Shown: positions 9,925 to 18,744 of the stretch, in pieces
Layout: each line of letters begins with the position of its first letter
How positions within the stretch are numbered: the first letter of the stretch is position 1
Assembly (NCBI GenBank): GCA_031553535.1
Contig: JAVBLM010000017.1
Coordinates: 1-64,000 of the forward strand
Direction: 5' to 3'
DNA: 64,000 nt
Source of the DNA: JAIROC01 sp031553535
Lineage (GTDB): Bacteria; Bacteroidota; Bacteroidia; Bacteroidales; WCHB1-69
Position numbers and translations under genes: made by a program
Notes under the pieces: generated by a model
Database searches by the model: none
Seen by the model: only the letters and a program-made list of their open reading frames with translations
What the model was told of the DNA's origin: nothing

Positions 9925-10095
9925 TTATTCCGGGTGGATTGCTTCAACAGGGCATACGTCTGCACATGCACCGCAATCTACACACTCGTCAGGGTTAATT
10001 GAATAAACATCACCTTCTGAAATTGCCCCTACAGGACATTCTCCCATACAGCTACCACATGCTGTACATGCGTCGGGATTAATTGTATAAGCCAT
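9925..10095 (-). CDS. 2[4Fe-4S] ferredoxin, 56 aa
   Basis: This small protein reads MAYTINPDACTACGSCMGEC... on the minus strand. It has two CxxCxxCxxxCP cluster-binding motifs (CTACGSCMGECP and CVDCGACADVCP), the classic bacterial 8Fe ferredoxin layout, at the normal length of about 56 residues. It is a cytosolic low-potential electron carrier for anaerobic oxidoreductases. The next gene upstream on the same strand is rubrerythrin, 132 bp away, so the ferredoxin may have its own promoter. A hairpin terminator follows it. Confidence 0.95.
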   Translation of the reverse strand: MAYTINPDACTACGSCMGECPVGAISEGDVYSINPDECVDCGACADVCPVEAIHPE

Positions 10096-10227
10096 AATTT
10101 TTAAATTTATAGATTGTTATTTAATAATACAAAAATAGCAAGTTTATTTATATCTTACCCCATAAATCATAAATTTAAAATGATTTTAGATAAGGCATTT
10201 TACTCACACAATATCAACAAATTAAAA

Positions 10228-10806
10228 TCAATAATTTTCTGCTTTTATCTCAAAATAAGCTTGTGGATGATTACAGGAAGGGCACATTTGTAAAGCTTTC
10301 TCTCCCTCATGAACATATCCGCACTTCAAGCACATCCATTTAACCTTTTCCGGTTTTTCAAAAACAGTATTGTTTTTTACGTTTTCGTATAGCCGTAAAT
10401 AACGTGATTCATGCTGTTTTTCAACAGTGGCTATGATTTTAAATTTCGCAGCAATTTTCGGAAATCCTTCTTGTTGGGCAATTTCTGCAAATTGAGGATA
10501 CATTTCGCTCCATTCCTCGTGCTCTCCTTCTGCAGCTTCTTTTAAATTATGCAACGTATCTCCGATAATTCCTGCCGGAAAATTCCATTTAACCTCTGCA
10601 CTTCCCCCTTCCAGGAACCGGAAAAATACTTTTGCATGTTGCTCTTCCTGTGCTGCAGTTTCTCTAAAGATATTGGCAATCTGTACAAATCCTTCTTTTT
10701 CTGCTTCCTTGGCAAAAAAAGTATAACGATTCTTTGCCTGTGATTCCCCTGCAAAAGAAATCAATAAATTCTTTTCTGTCTGCGTGCCTTTAATGCTTTT
10801 TTCCAT
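10228..10806 (-). CDS. rbr: Rubrerythrin
   Basis: This 192-residue protein has an N-terminal ferritin-like four-helix bundle holding the di-iron site, with Glu/His ligands in FAGESQAKNRY, AAQEEQHAKVF, AEGEHEEW and TVEKQHESRY. A C-terminal rubredoxin-like domain carries two CxxC pairs (CLKCGYVHEG and CPSCNHPQAYF). Rubrerythrins reduce hydrogen peroxide in anaerobes using electrons from rubredoxin or NAD(P)H systems. The gene begins 16 bp downstream of the asparagine-synthetase-like gene on the same strand, so the two are probably cotranscribed. Together with the two SODs nearby it forms an oxygen-defence set. Confidence 0.95.
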   Translation of the reverse strand: MEKSIKGTQTEKNLLISFAGESQAKNRYTFFAKEAEKEGFVQIANIFRETAAQEEQHAKVFFRFLEGGSAEVKWNFPAGIIGDTLHNLKEAAEGEHEEWSEMYPQFAEIAQQEGFPKIAAKFKIIATVEKQHESRYLRLYENVKNNTVFEKPEKVKWMCLKCGYVHEGEKALQMCPSCNHPQAYFEIKAENY

Positions 10807-10822
10807 GATATATATTTATTAG

Positions 10823-12727
10823 TTAAGACAATTCTTTATAAAATTCATTCCTCCAAAGCAGATAACTGTAATAGCGAAACGCAAATTGCTGAAATTGGAA
10901 GTTGTCCGGATTATACAATGTTTGCCAGTTCCTGATTAAAGAATCTTTATTGATAAAACCATCCGGATCATTCAATTGATAAATCCGGTTTTTTATCTTC
11001 TCCCCTATTTCATTTAACCATTTCATCTCCGGAACATAAAACCCCAGTTTTTGTTTTCTCCATCGTATTTCATCGGGAACAATCCCAACCATCGAACTGC
11101 GAAGTAAATATTTATTCCATCCATTATGAATCTTAAAAGTGGAAGGAATAGAAAATACATATTCCGCTAATTCTATGCTATCTGAAAATGGCATCACACA
11201 ATCCATTCCAAAACTTGCAGCAGAATGTTCCCCCCATCGAAGTATATATGGCAAGAAAACCGTATAACTTTCATATAAATAATCATTTAATACGCTTTTC
11301 TCTTTACTGGCTTCATTCAAAGAAAGGAAATAATTATTTTTATATTGTTCGTTCAGAAGTTCAAGTTCTTTGAATTTTAGCTTTTTCGCTAATCTTTTCT
11401 CATTGTAATAATATTCTTTCGCAAGACTCTTTAGCTTCCGCGAGAATATATCTCTATAAGAAATATTAGAATTATGAATATGTATAAGTTCTCTCCCCCA
11501 ATGGTTAAACATCCATTGAGACCGAAGTGCCTTGAAAAAAGGAAGAAAATAAGATGTATACCCTGCAAATAACTCATCCGATCCTTGCCCATCCATAACA
11601 ACATCAAAACCATGTTGTTTTACGGCTTCCATTATATTATACTGTGCAATAGTACTGGGATTGAAAACAGGAACATTCTGTACTTTATTTATTTCCTCCA
11701 ACTGATTCAATACCTGCTGAGAATTACATGAAACCTTTATCCAATCGACATTTGTATGTTTTACTACCTTCTCTGCCCAAAAAACTTCCCCCCCATCGTA
11801 CGAATCAGTTGATGTAAAAGCAGTAATCTGAAGTTCCGGGTTATTTTTTTTTGCACAACAAAGCAATGTAGAACTATCCATACCACCGCTAAGTCCAATC
11901 GCAATTCTATTTTTATCCCCTATGTTATTACGAATACTTTCAAAGACTAGGTGACGAACTTTATCGATATAAAACGGTTCTTCATATTCATTATATCCTC
12001 CTTTACAATTTTTATAAGGCAATATATAATAGGATGATTCTTCTAATGTATTATCATTTAAAGAATATACTATATAACAAGAAGGCTTAAGTAGATGAAT
12101 ATCCGAAAAGAAATTTTGCCTGTGTTTTGCAATATCTCCCCAAAGTAAATAATCGAAAACAGCATCTTTATTAATTTGTCCGGCATTCTTCAAGATTGAG
12201 AATAATGTTCTGCTTTCAGAAGCTATCCCAAACTGTGTATCGGTTTGACAATAATATATCGGGCGATTACCAAAATGATCTCTTGCCGCATATATCTTTT
12301 TTTCATTCTGATCCGCAATAATTAAAGACCAATAACCTTCCAATAATGCAAATGCATTTGTTCTATGCCGGAGAAATAATTCAAGTACTATATCAACATC
12401 AAAATTACAGGTTGCTTCCCCATTATAATCAGAAATTGTTTCAGAAAGCTTATTCCGATTGAACAATCTTCCTTCAAAAACTATCCGAACATTGTCATGT
12501 TCAGCATAATATTTTCCCCTACTATCTGTAGAAAAACATGTGGCTATGGAAAATAAGGCTAATTGATCCGACTCACGCAAATTTATAATATGATCTTCAT
12601 CAAACAAGAATAATTCCCTAGCCGAACCTCCTCGATGAGATAAAGTCTGTAATGCATGATCGGTATGTTCTTCTAAAATATAAGAAGGTGTTTTTTCTCT
12701 TTCGATAAGGGCAAACAAGCCATTCAT
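10823..12727 (-). CDS. Asparagine-synthetase-like protein without the N-terminal Cys nucleophile
   Basis: This 634-residue protein has the two-domain layout of glutamine-hydrolysing asparagine synthetase (AsnB): a class II amidotransferase fold (~1-200) followed by an ATP-pyrophosphatase/synthetase domain. The synthetase PP-loop is intact (SGGMDSS at ~280-286), as is a DGQGSDELFAGY segment (~378-389). AsnB enzymes start Met-Cys-Gly, with Cys2 becoming the catalytic nucleophile after Met removal. Here the start reads Met-Asn-Gly (MNGLFALIE), so the glutaminase nucleophile is absent. It may use ammonia directly or, like other nucleophile-less relatives, adenylate a carboxylate for a different amide-forming reaction. 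It lies 8 bp after a small lipoprotein gene and 16 bp before rubrerythrin. Confidence 0.85.
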   Translation of the reverse strand: MNGLFALIEREKTPSYILEEHTDHALQTLSHRGGSARELFLFDEDHIINLRESDQLALFSIATCFSTDSRGKYYAEHDNVRIVFEGRLFNRNKLSETISDYNGEATCNFDVDIVLELFLRHRTNAFALLEGYWSLIIADQNEKKIYAARDHFGNRPIYYCQTDTQFGIASESRTLFSILKNAGQINKDAVFDYLLWGDIAKHRQNFFSDIHLLKPSCYIVYSLNDNTLEESSYYILPYKNCKGGYNEYEEPFYIDKVRHLVFESIRNNIGDKNRIAIGLSGGMDSSTLLCCAKKNNPELQITAFTSTDSYDGGEVFWAEKVVKHTNVDWIKVSCNSQQVLNQLEEINKVQNVPVFNPSTIAQYNIMEAVKQHGFDVVMDGQGSDELFAGYTSYFLPFFKALRSQWMFNHWGRELIHIHNSNISYRDIFSRKLKSLAKEYYYNEKRLAKKLKFKELELLNEQYKNNYFLSLNEASKEKSVLNDYLYESYTVFLPYILRWGEHSAASFGMDCVMPFSDSIELAEYVFSIPSTFKIHNGWNKYLLRSSMVGIVPDEIRWRKQKLGFYVPEMKWLNEIGEKIKNRIYQLNDPDGFINKDSLIRNWQTLYNPDNFQFQQFAFRYYSYLLWRNEFYKELS

Positions 12728-12735
12728 AAGAATTA

Positions 12736-13098
12736 TTATGGCTTAATCAGAATTTCCTGCTCAGCAACTCCCCCCTCTGTTAATCGAATCATAGAAACCC
12801 CTGTATACAACTCACCATTAATTTCTCTCGAAGCTTGTACACGTAATGAAACCTCACGAGGCCATTCCCCCTCATACTTGCCATATAGATCTGTGTATCC
12901 GGTACGTTTGATATCAGGGGCAAAATTATCCTCTCCAAAAACAAGTTTGCAGTCAGGAACAGGAATTTTCCTACTGGAAGAATCCAGCATAGAGACTGTA
13001 ACAATTGCCTTGTATGTACTATCTTCCGAACAGGAATAAAAACCGGCAACTATAAATAAGGAGATTATGCTTATTAAAATTAATTTCTTATAATGCAT
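12736..13098 (-). CDS. Small lipoprotein, unknown function
   Basis: A 120-residue protein with a lipoprotein signal peptide: a hydrophobic stretch LILISIISLFIVAGF followed by the lipobox-like YSC and CSEDS. The mature part is a single beta-rich domain with GYTDLYGKYEGEWPREVSL, resembling carboxypeptidase-regulatory-like (transthyretin-like) folds. This is only a shape-level resemblance. It is the first gene of a likely operon with the asparagine-synthetase-like protein and rubrerythrin, and is divergent from the PPIase gene. I do not recognise a specific function. Confidence 0.75.
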   Translation of the reverse strand: MHYKKLILISIISLFIVAGFYSCSEDSTYKAIVTVSMLDSSSRKIPVPDCKLVFGEDNFAPDIKRTGYTDLYGKYEGEWPREVSLRVQASREINGELYTGVSMIRLTEGGVAEQEILIKP

Positions 13099-13242
13099 AT
13101 ATTTATTTTTTTACGAAAAGAACCAATGTATATGACATTTTTTTGTAATATTGCTTTTCAAAATTTAACGAAACAAAGTTATATTTTATTTTGATACAAA
13201 ACTTGTTTCCTATTACAAAATGAATAAATAAACCATATTAGC

Positions 13243-13848
13243 ATGAAAAAAATAGCATTTTTATTTTTAATTATCGGAACGACAACAAATCTTTTTGCAC
13301 AAAATTCAAAAAAACAAACACAAAAAATGAAACCAGACGAAACCATCGTTTTATTAAAGACCTCAATGGGTGATATGAAAATCAAACTATATAACGAAAC
13401 CCCATTACATCGGGATAACTTCATAAAATTAGTAAATGAAAAATATTACGACGGACTGCTTTTCCACCGGGTCATCAAAGATTTCATGATACAAGGGGGT
13501 GATCCTAACTCAAAAGATGCCACTGCAGGTCAACAATTAGGAATGGGAGGTCCGGGTTATACGATCCCTGCAGAAATTTTATCCCAATTTACACATAAAA
13601 AAGGAGCAGTTGCAGCAGCACGCATGGGAGATCAGGTAAACCCGAAAAAAGAATCTTCCGGGTCTCAATTCTATATTGTTCATAATAGCAACGGAACTCC
13701 TCATTTGGATGGCGCCTATACTGTTTTCGGAGAGGTAATCGAAGGAATGGATGTTATTGATAAAATTGCAAATGTAAAAACAGGCCGGGCTGATCGTCCT
13801 GTGGAAGATGTTAAAATAATAAGCGTAAGCATTATAAATAATAAATAA
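13243..13848 (+). CDS. Exported cyclophilin-type peptidyl-prolyl isomerase
   Basis: A signal peptide (MKKIAFLFLIIGTTTNLFAQ) precedes a complete cyclophilin domain. Recognisable motifs are GDMKIKLYNETPLHRDNF, the catalytic FHRVIKDFMIQGGDP, GSQFYIVH and LDGAYTVFGEVIEGMDVI. It catalyses cis-trans isomerisation of prolyl bonds and is predicted periplasmic, helping exported or outer-membrane proteins fold. The 201-residue length is normal. pheS begins 2 bp after its stop, so the two are probably cotranscribed. Confidence 0.92.
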   Translation: MKKIAFLFLIIGTTTNLFAQNSKKQTQKMKPDETIVLLKTSMGDMKIKLYNETPLHRDNFIKLVNEKYYDGLLFHRVIKDFMIQGGDPNSKDATAGQQLGMGGPGYTIPAEILSQFTHKKGAVAAARMGDQVNPKKESSGSQFYIVHNSNGTPHLDGAYTVFGEVIEGMDVIDKIANVKTGRADRPVEDVKIISVSIINNK

Positions 13849-13850
13849 AA

Positions 13851-14873
13851 ATGAATGAACAGCTAAAACATATCAAAGAAGAAATTGATACGTTTTTAAC
13901 TATCTCAACGGAAGAATTAGATAAGTTTCGTTTGAAATATCTGGGTAAGAAGGGAATTCTTACCTGTATGTTTGATAATATCCGTACCATTGCTCCGGAA
14001 GATCGAAAAGAATTCGGGAAAAACATTAATGATTTAAAAACAAAAGTATTAGAAAGAGTTGAACAAATAAAGCAATCTATTGAAAACAACAAAACGTATA
14101 CGATAGACATTCTGGATTTAAGCCGTCCTGCTAACAGTATTCCGTTAGGTTCGCGCCATCCTATTTCTATGGTGACCCGGGAAATTTGTCAGGTATTTGA
14201 AAAAATAGGATTTACAGTCTCTAAAGGTCCTGAAATCGAAGATGACTGGCATAATTTTGAAGCTTTGAATTTCGCTCCGGAACATCCGGCAAGAGATATG
14301 CAAGATACTTTTTTCATCAGTAAAGATCCTGATATTGCATTACGTACACATACTTCATCTATTCAAGTACGGGTGATGGAAAACAACAAACCACCTATTC
14401 GGGTTATTTGTCCGGGGCGTGTGTTTCGTAATGAAGTTGTTACTGCCCGATCTCATTGTATTTTTCACCAGATTGAAGGATTATATATTGACAAAGATGT
14501 TTCTTTTGCAGACATGAAGCAGACATTGTTATACTTTGCAAAAGAAATGTTTGGTTCACATATCAATATACGGCTGCGCCCTTCTTATTTCCCATTTACA
14601 GAACCTTCTGCAGAAATGGATATATCCTGTGATATTTGTGGTGGTAAAGGTTGTAACTTATGTAAATATTCCGGATGGGTTGAAATATTAGGCTGTGGCA
14701 TGGTAGATCCTAATGTATTAGAGAATATGAACATCGACCCTAATATATACAGCGGTTTTGCTTTTGGAATGGGAGTAGAACGAATCACTCAGCAGCTATA
14801 TAAAACGAAAGATATCCGGCTTTTCTTTGAAAACGACATTCGGTTTTTATCACAATTTAGAGCGATATATTAA
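13851..14873 (+). CDS. pheS: Phenylalanyl-tRNA synthetase alpha subunit
   Basis: This 340-residue protein has the PheS N-terminal coiled-coil (residues 1-90) and the class II catalytic core: motif 1 GSRHPISMVTREICQVF, motif 2 VFRNEVVTARSHCIFHQIEG and motif 3 GFAFGMGVERI. It forms the alpha subunit of the alpha2beta2 enzyme that charges tRNA-Phe. pheT is not in this window. A Cys-rich insert (CDICGGKGCNLCKYSGW) is the zinc-knuckle-like segment seen in Bacteroidota PheS. The start is the ATG 2 bp after the PPIase stop. Confidence 0.96.
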   Translation: MNEQLKHIKEEIDTFLTISTEELDKFRLKYLGKKGILTCMFDNIRTIAPEDRKEFGKNINDLKTKVLERVEQIKQSIENNKTYTIDILDLSRPANSIPLGSRHPISMVTREICQVFEKIGFTVSKGPEIEDDWHNFEALNFAPEHPARDMQDTFFISKDPDIALRTHTSSIQVRVMENNKPPIRVICPGRVFRNEVVTARSHCIFHQIEGLYIDKDVSFADMKQTLLYFAKEMFGSHINIRLRPSYFPFTEPSAEMDISCDICGGKGCNLCKYSGWVEILGCGMVDPNVLENMNIDPNIYSGFAFGMGVERITQQLYKTKDIRLFFENDIRFLSQFRAIY

Positions 14874-15092
14874 CAGAAGTTACACAAGTAGAGAAGTTGC
14901 AGGAAGTTATAATTTAGTTCTTTAGCTGTTACGTTGATTATTTCTTTCTGCATTCTGCGTATTGATTATTGCGTTTTTTATTTTTCCCGCTAATTTCGCA
15001 GACTTTATCCCAGTACCCAGATGATACAGACTATATGGATTTGGCTTCGTCGAACTAACGGTTCTGCAGATTTTTTTCTTGAATCTTGAACA

Positions 15093-15132
15093 TTGAACCG
15101 AGCTTGCGAGCCCAACAAAGTTAATCTTGAAT
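15093..15132 (+). repeat. Dispersed ~39-bp repeat, copy A
   Basis: It begins TTGAACCGAGCTTGCGAGC and ends TTAATCTTGAAT. Close copies occur at 46572-46610 and 46681-46720, all in the same orientation and all in non-coding DNA. The surrounding gap (14874-15193), between convergent pheS and sod genes, otherwise shows no gene that I can support. Confidence 0.85.
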
Positions 15133-15193
15133 CTATCCTTATTTCTGTAACTTGCGTAACTTCTGATATTAATTCCCTTTAGCTCAAAAGAAA

Positions 15194-15223
15194 AGAGCGA
15201 ACAATAATTTTATTGTTCGCTCT
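15194..15223 (-). terminator. Intrinsic terminator of the secreted SOD gene
   Basis: A perfect 14-bp inverted repeat (15194-15207 with 15210-15223, 2-nt loop) is followed on the minus strand by TTTTCTTTT. It lies 26 bp beyond the SOD stop codon. Confidence 0.85.
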
Positions 15224-15249
15224 CTATCCAAACACTATGAAATCTATTT

Positions 15250-15924
15250 TTAATTTATTAATCTTTCTACTTCATTCCAGTTTACTACCTGCCAAAATGC
15301 TTTTGCATAATCGACACGTTTAGATTGATATTTTAAATAATAGGCATGTTCCCAAACATCCAATGCCAATACAGGTTCTCCTTTAACATCTGCCATCGGC
15401 ATAATCGGATTATCCTGGTTTGGAGTCGAAACAATACGTAGTTTCTCGTTTTTATCTTTGATCAGCCATACCCAACCCGAACCAAAGCGTCCCAGTGCTT
15501 CCTTCTCAAACTCTGCTTTAAAAGCGTCTACACTGCCAAAAGATTCTGTTAATTTTTTCTCCAACGCCGGTGACATGGGAACAGAATTTGCAGGCGCTAA
15601 TATACTCCAGAATAAAGTATGATTATAATGACCTCCTCCATTATTACGAACCGCAGTGCGAATACTTTCCGGAACCTCATTCAAATCACGCAATAATTCT
15701 CCAATTTCTTTCTTTGATAATTCAGGATAACTTTTCAATGCATTATTTAAATTATTCACATATGCCGCATGATGGTTGTTATAATGAATATTCATCGTTT
15801 CAGCATCTATATATGGTTCCAGCGCATTATAAGCATAGGATAATTTTGGTAAACTATATTGCGCAAAAACAACTGTTATAGAACAAAGGAAAATACCTAA
15901 AAATAAATAACCTACTTTTTTCAT
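15250..15924 (-). CDS. Exported Mn-type superoxide dismutase
   Basis: This 224-residue protein has a signal peptide (MKKVGYLFLGIFLCSITVVFAQ) and then a full Fe/Mn SOD domain. Metal ligands are visible as His47 (MNIHYNNHH), His102 (GGGHYNHTLFW) and the DVWEHAYY motif. GGGHxNHxxFW, plus a Gln in the TPNQDNP segment, is the Mn-type pattern. It converts superoxide to peroxide and oxygen, here predicted in the periplasm. The Fe-type SOD gene lies 125 bp upstream on the same strand, giving a two-gene set split by compartment and probably by metal. The metal call rests on motif pattern only. Confidence 0.9.
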   Translation of the reverse strand: MKKVGYLFLGIFLCSITVVFAQYSLPKLSYAYNALEPYIDAETMNIHYNNHHAAYVNNLNNALKSYPELSKKEIGELLRDLNEVPESIRTAVRNNGGGHYNHTLFWSILAPANSVPMSPALEKKLTESFGSVDAFKAEFEKEALGRFGSGWVWLIKDKNEKLRIVSTPNQDNPIMPMADVKGEPVLALDVWEHAYYLKYQSKRVDYAKAFWQVVNWNEVERLIN

Positions 15925-16049
15925 TTCTTAATTTTTGTTATTCAGAATATAATAAGAATATTTATAATTAATAACAAATAAACTTCATTTTTTGTTTATT
16001 TGTTATTAATTATGTCATTATGTGTCTTAAGCAAAAAATGTACTTGCAA

Positions 16050-16628
16050 TTATTTGCCGGTAAATCGTTTCTCTACCAAACGCCAATCAATAATATTCCA
16101 TAAAGCAGCTACATAATCTGCTCTTCTGTTCTGATAGTCTAAATAATAAGCATGCTCCCAAACATCAAAAGTCAACAAAGGAATTAATCCTTTAGTAAGA
16201 GGTGTTCCTGCATTGCTTTCTTTCGTGATTTGAAGTTTATTATTATTGTCTTTGGAGAGCCATGCCCAACCGGATCCGAATATAGAAACCGCTGCGTCTG
16301 AAAATTCCTTCTTAAAGTTTTCAAAACTTCCCCATTGATCATTTATCTGTTTTGCCAATTCCCCTGTCGGAGCCGGAATGAACGGAGGAGTAAACTGTTC
16401 AAAATAAAATTCATGGTTCCAAGCCTGAGAAGCGTTATTAAAGATAGCTCCTTCCGACTTTTTTACAATATTGATTAAACTTTCTTTCTCAAGAGGAGTT
16501 CCTGCGATTAATTTATTTAAATTCGCTACATAAGTCTGATAATGTTTTCCGAAATGGAAATCAATTGTATGTTCACTAATTGTAGGGTTAAGTACGCTAC
16601 TTGCGTATGGTAATGTAATAGGATTCAT
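16050..16628 (-). CDS. sodB: Cytosolic Fe-type superoxide dismutase
   Basis: This 192-residue SOD has no signal peptide. Ligands are visible as His25 (TIDFHFGKHY), His72 (NASQAWNHEFYF) and DVWEHAYYLDY. Gln68 in SQAWNH is the Fe-type position, and the position that carries Gln in Mn enzymes reads NAGTP here, again the Fe-type pattern. It detoxifies superoxide in the cytoplasm. It lies directly upstream of the exported Mn-type paralogue. The symbol is by functional analogy. Confidence 0.9.
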   Translation of the reverse strand: MNPITLPYASSVLNPTISEHTIDFHFGKHYQTYVANLNKLIAGTPLEKESLINIVKKSEGAIFNNASQAWNHEFYFEQFTPPFIPAPTGELAKQINDQWGSFENFKKEFSDAAVSIFGSGWAWLSKDNNNKLQITKESNAGTPLTKGLIPLLTFDVWEHAYYLDYQNRRADYVAALWNIIDWRLVEKRFTGK

Positions 16629-17120
16629 AATCTAAATATTTTAATTATATTTATTCTCTAAATATTATTTAACAATATTCGAGCCAAAAATGTTCATCTT
16701 CGAATTTTCTTAATTATATTCTATAAAGGTCTCGTAACCTATAATGGCGTTTTTTCTTTGTTGCTTATTGTATTCCATGTAAAAACAAATGGATTTCTGT
16801 TATTTTCACTAATCCAACGAGTGTTGTCCGAATATCAACCGAGAAGTATGCTGTTTTTTGGAAGTTGTCAAACGTTGATTAGTAGACGGGCTCTCTTCCT
16901 CCTACATTCCCGGGCAATTCGGGTAGGTTCGACTGTTTCGGCTTGATGCTGACATGAAAGAGTTTATCACCCGGGTAAAATTTATAAAAGAACAGGAAAA
17001 GAAAAAAGTTAATTAGTGGTATATTAACACAATTTTTACGGCAAAAAAAAGAAAATATATTCATCTGTTTTTCAATACTTAAGAGAGAGAATATGTAACA
17101 AACAGCCAATCGCATAAAAA
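16629..17120. other. Gene-free stretch upstream of sodB
   Basis: Nearly 500 bp without a gene I can support. Short frames on both strands are AT-rich and have no recognisable domain. It leads into the 22-bp array at 17121. The part next to 16629 must hold the sodB promoter, but I see no clear TAnnTTTG element. Confidence 0.5.
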
Positions 17121-17266
17121 CCACTTGTCCTCTCGGTTGGAACGACAAGTGATTTCGGTTAAAATGACAAGTGGTTTCAGTCGAGAGGACAAGTGATTCC
17201 GACCGAGAGAACAAGTCAATTTTGAGCAAAATGACAGGCCGTTTTAATCTGAACAACAAGAAATCC
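17121..17266. repeat. Tandem array with 22-23 bp period and one inverted unit
   Basis: Six direct units carry GACAAGTG-like cores at 17144, 17166, 17188, 17210, 17233 and 17255, giving spacings of 22, 22, 22, 23 and 22 bp. Cores decay toward the right (AACAAGTC, GACAGGCC, CAACAAGA). The first unit is preceded by the inverted core CCACTTGTC at 17121-17129, forming an inverted repeat with 17144-17151. The unit sequence differs from the array at 9685, but the period is the same. The remaining gap to 17445 is AT-rich with no gene. Confidence 0.9.
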
Positions 17267-17445
17267 ATTATAAGATAGAGTATCAATAAATAAATACAGA
17301 TAGAGTATCGCCGTTTTTTTTCGTTGTTTGTCCTGAAAAATAAAAAATTAACAAAATAAATAAAGTGGGTAAAAGATAATTCTCATTGATATAAAAACAA
17401 TAAACAGTATAGATAGTAAACTAAAAGATTAACAGTAAACAATAT

Positions 17446-17967
17446 CTACCAAATACAAGCTTCTTCCTTAAACCATTTGTTTTGAGCACGCAAAGTTTGT
17501 TCAATAATATCACGAACACAACCTTCACCTCCTTTACAATGAGAGAGATAGTGTGATGTTTGTTGTATTTCAATAGCGGCATCAGCAGGACAAGATTTTA
17601 AACCTGCTAATTGCATAACATCATAGTCAGGGATATCATCTCCCATATAAACAACATGTTCCGCCTTAATATCATTATGTTTCAAATATTCAGTAAAAGT
17701 TTTTGTTTTATCGGCTACTTTCAAAAAAATATCCATTTGTGGAAATCCTTGATAACGTAACCGCATACTTTCGGAATACCCTCCCGAAATAATGCATATC
17801 CTATATCCTTGTTTTAACGCATATTGAATAGCATAACCATCTTTCACATCCGTGACACGAAGTTGATCTCCGTCAGGTAAAACCATTACTTTTCCTGTAC
17901 TTAAAACTCCATCAAAATCGAAAATAAATGTTGTTATATGCTTTAGCTTTTCTTTATAATTTTTCAT
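17446..17967 (-). CDS. kdsC: KdsC-like HAD phosphatase
   Basis: A C-type HAD phosphatase of 173 residues with the DxDG catalytic motif (FDFDGVLSTG), VKDGYAIQYALKQGY, IISGG and a GDDIPDYDVM motif, matching 3-deoxy-D-manno-octulosonate 8-phosphate phosphatase in length and motifs. It would dephosphorylate Kdo-8-P in LPS core synthesis. I chose the ATG at 17967 (MKNYKEKLK) because it overlaps the upstream stop as ATGA, a coupling arrangement. A longer frame starting at 18024 would overlap the upstream gene by 61 bp. Confidence 0.88.
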   Translation of the reverse strand: MKNYKEKLKHITTFIFDFDGVLSTGKVMVLPDGDQLRVTDVKDGYAIQYALKQGYRICIISGGYSESMRLRYQGFPQMDIFLKVADKTKTFTEYLKHNDIKAEHVVYMGDDIPDYDVMQLAGLKSCPADAAIEIQQTSHYLSHCKGGEGCVRDIIEQTLRAQNKWFKEEACIW

Positions 17968-18743
17968 AGAATATGCTGCTGCTTTTGAATAATTTTTGAA
18001 ATTAACCGATATAATTCTTTCCAATCTTCATCTTCCATCATCCTAATATGCTTATTCATAATGTTTATATCATTACGTATTGCAGGCCCTGTCTGTGCGT
18101 CTATTGGAAAAAGACTGTTTACTTTTTCTGCTGTTTCATTAATTAAAGGTAACGCAATTTTAAAATCTATATTTTCCTTTTGAAGAATTTGTTGGGCAAT
18201 CACATACATTCCATTCGAGAAATTAGAGGCAAAAACACCTGCCAAATGTAAATGCATCCGTTGTTCCGTATTCAATAAACAAGTGATAGGAGACAACTCA
18301 TTAGCAAGTGTTATAAGTAGACTTTCCACCTGGGGATTAGATGCCTCTATACAAACAGGGACATTTTCGAAATCTACAATTTTATTTTTACTAAATGATT
18401 GAAAAGGGTATACAACCCCATAGTTATCAGAGAGGTTTTCCAAAATCTTCATCTCCGAAGATCCGGAAGTATGGACACAAATTGCCGTAGTTTTGGGAAA
18501 AGAGGCAATAACTTCCTGATAAGCGTCATCTTTAACAGAAATAATATACAAATCAGACAACGGAAGCATTGCAATAGTATCAACCGCTTTTGATTTCACC
18601 TGTTCTGCCAATGCTCTTGCATTATCCGGATTTCGACTAAACACACAGTCTATTAGATATCCACAGGCAAATAATCTTTTTGTCAGATGCCAGGCTACAT
18701 TTCCTGACCCAATTACCGATATCGACATTTTTAATGACGCCAT
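17964..18743 (-). CDS. Rossmann-fold DUF2520 protein
   Basis: This 259-residue protein opens with a nucleotide-binding Rossmann motif (ISVIGSGNVAWHL), followed by an ISVKDDAY segment and an all-helical C-terminal DUF2520 half (HLAGVFASNFSN..). It resembles pyrroline-5-carboxylate reductase or F420-dependent NADP oxidoreductase folds, but its substrate is not established. It lies between rdgB (1 bp away) and kdsC (ATGA overlap), a conserved Bacteroidales arrangement in my recollection. The start could be the first Met or the one five codons later (MSISVIGSGN). Confidence 0.85.
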   Translation of the reverse strand: MASLKMSISVIGSGNVAWHLTKRLFACGYLIDCVFSRNPDNARALAEQVKSKAVDTIAMLPLSDLYIISVKDDAYQEVIASFPKTTAICVHTSGSSEMKILENLSDNYGVVYPFQSFSKNKIVDFENVPVCIEASNPQVESLLITLANELSPITCLLNTEQRMHLHLAGVFASNFSNGMYVIAQQILQKENIDFKIALPLINETAEKVNSLFPIDAQTGPAIRNDINIMNKHIRMMEDEDWKELYRLISKIIQKQQHIL

Positions 18744-18744
18744 A

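Noticed and set aside
10823..13098. Lasso-peptide or other RiPP cluster around the AsnB-like protein
   Set aside because: No precursor-peptide gene, leader peptidase or RRE protein is present; the neighbours are a lipoprotein and rubrerythrin.
16879..17286. 135-codon frame crossing the 22-bp array on the minus strand
   Set aside because: It is built mostly from the non-triplet repeat and AT-rich DNA, with no recognisable domain.
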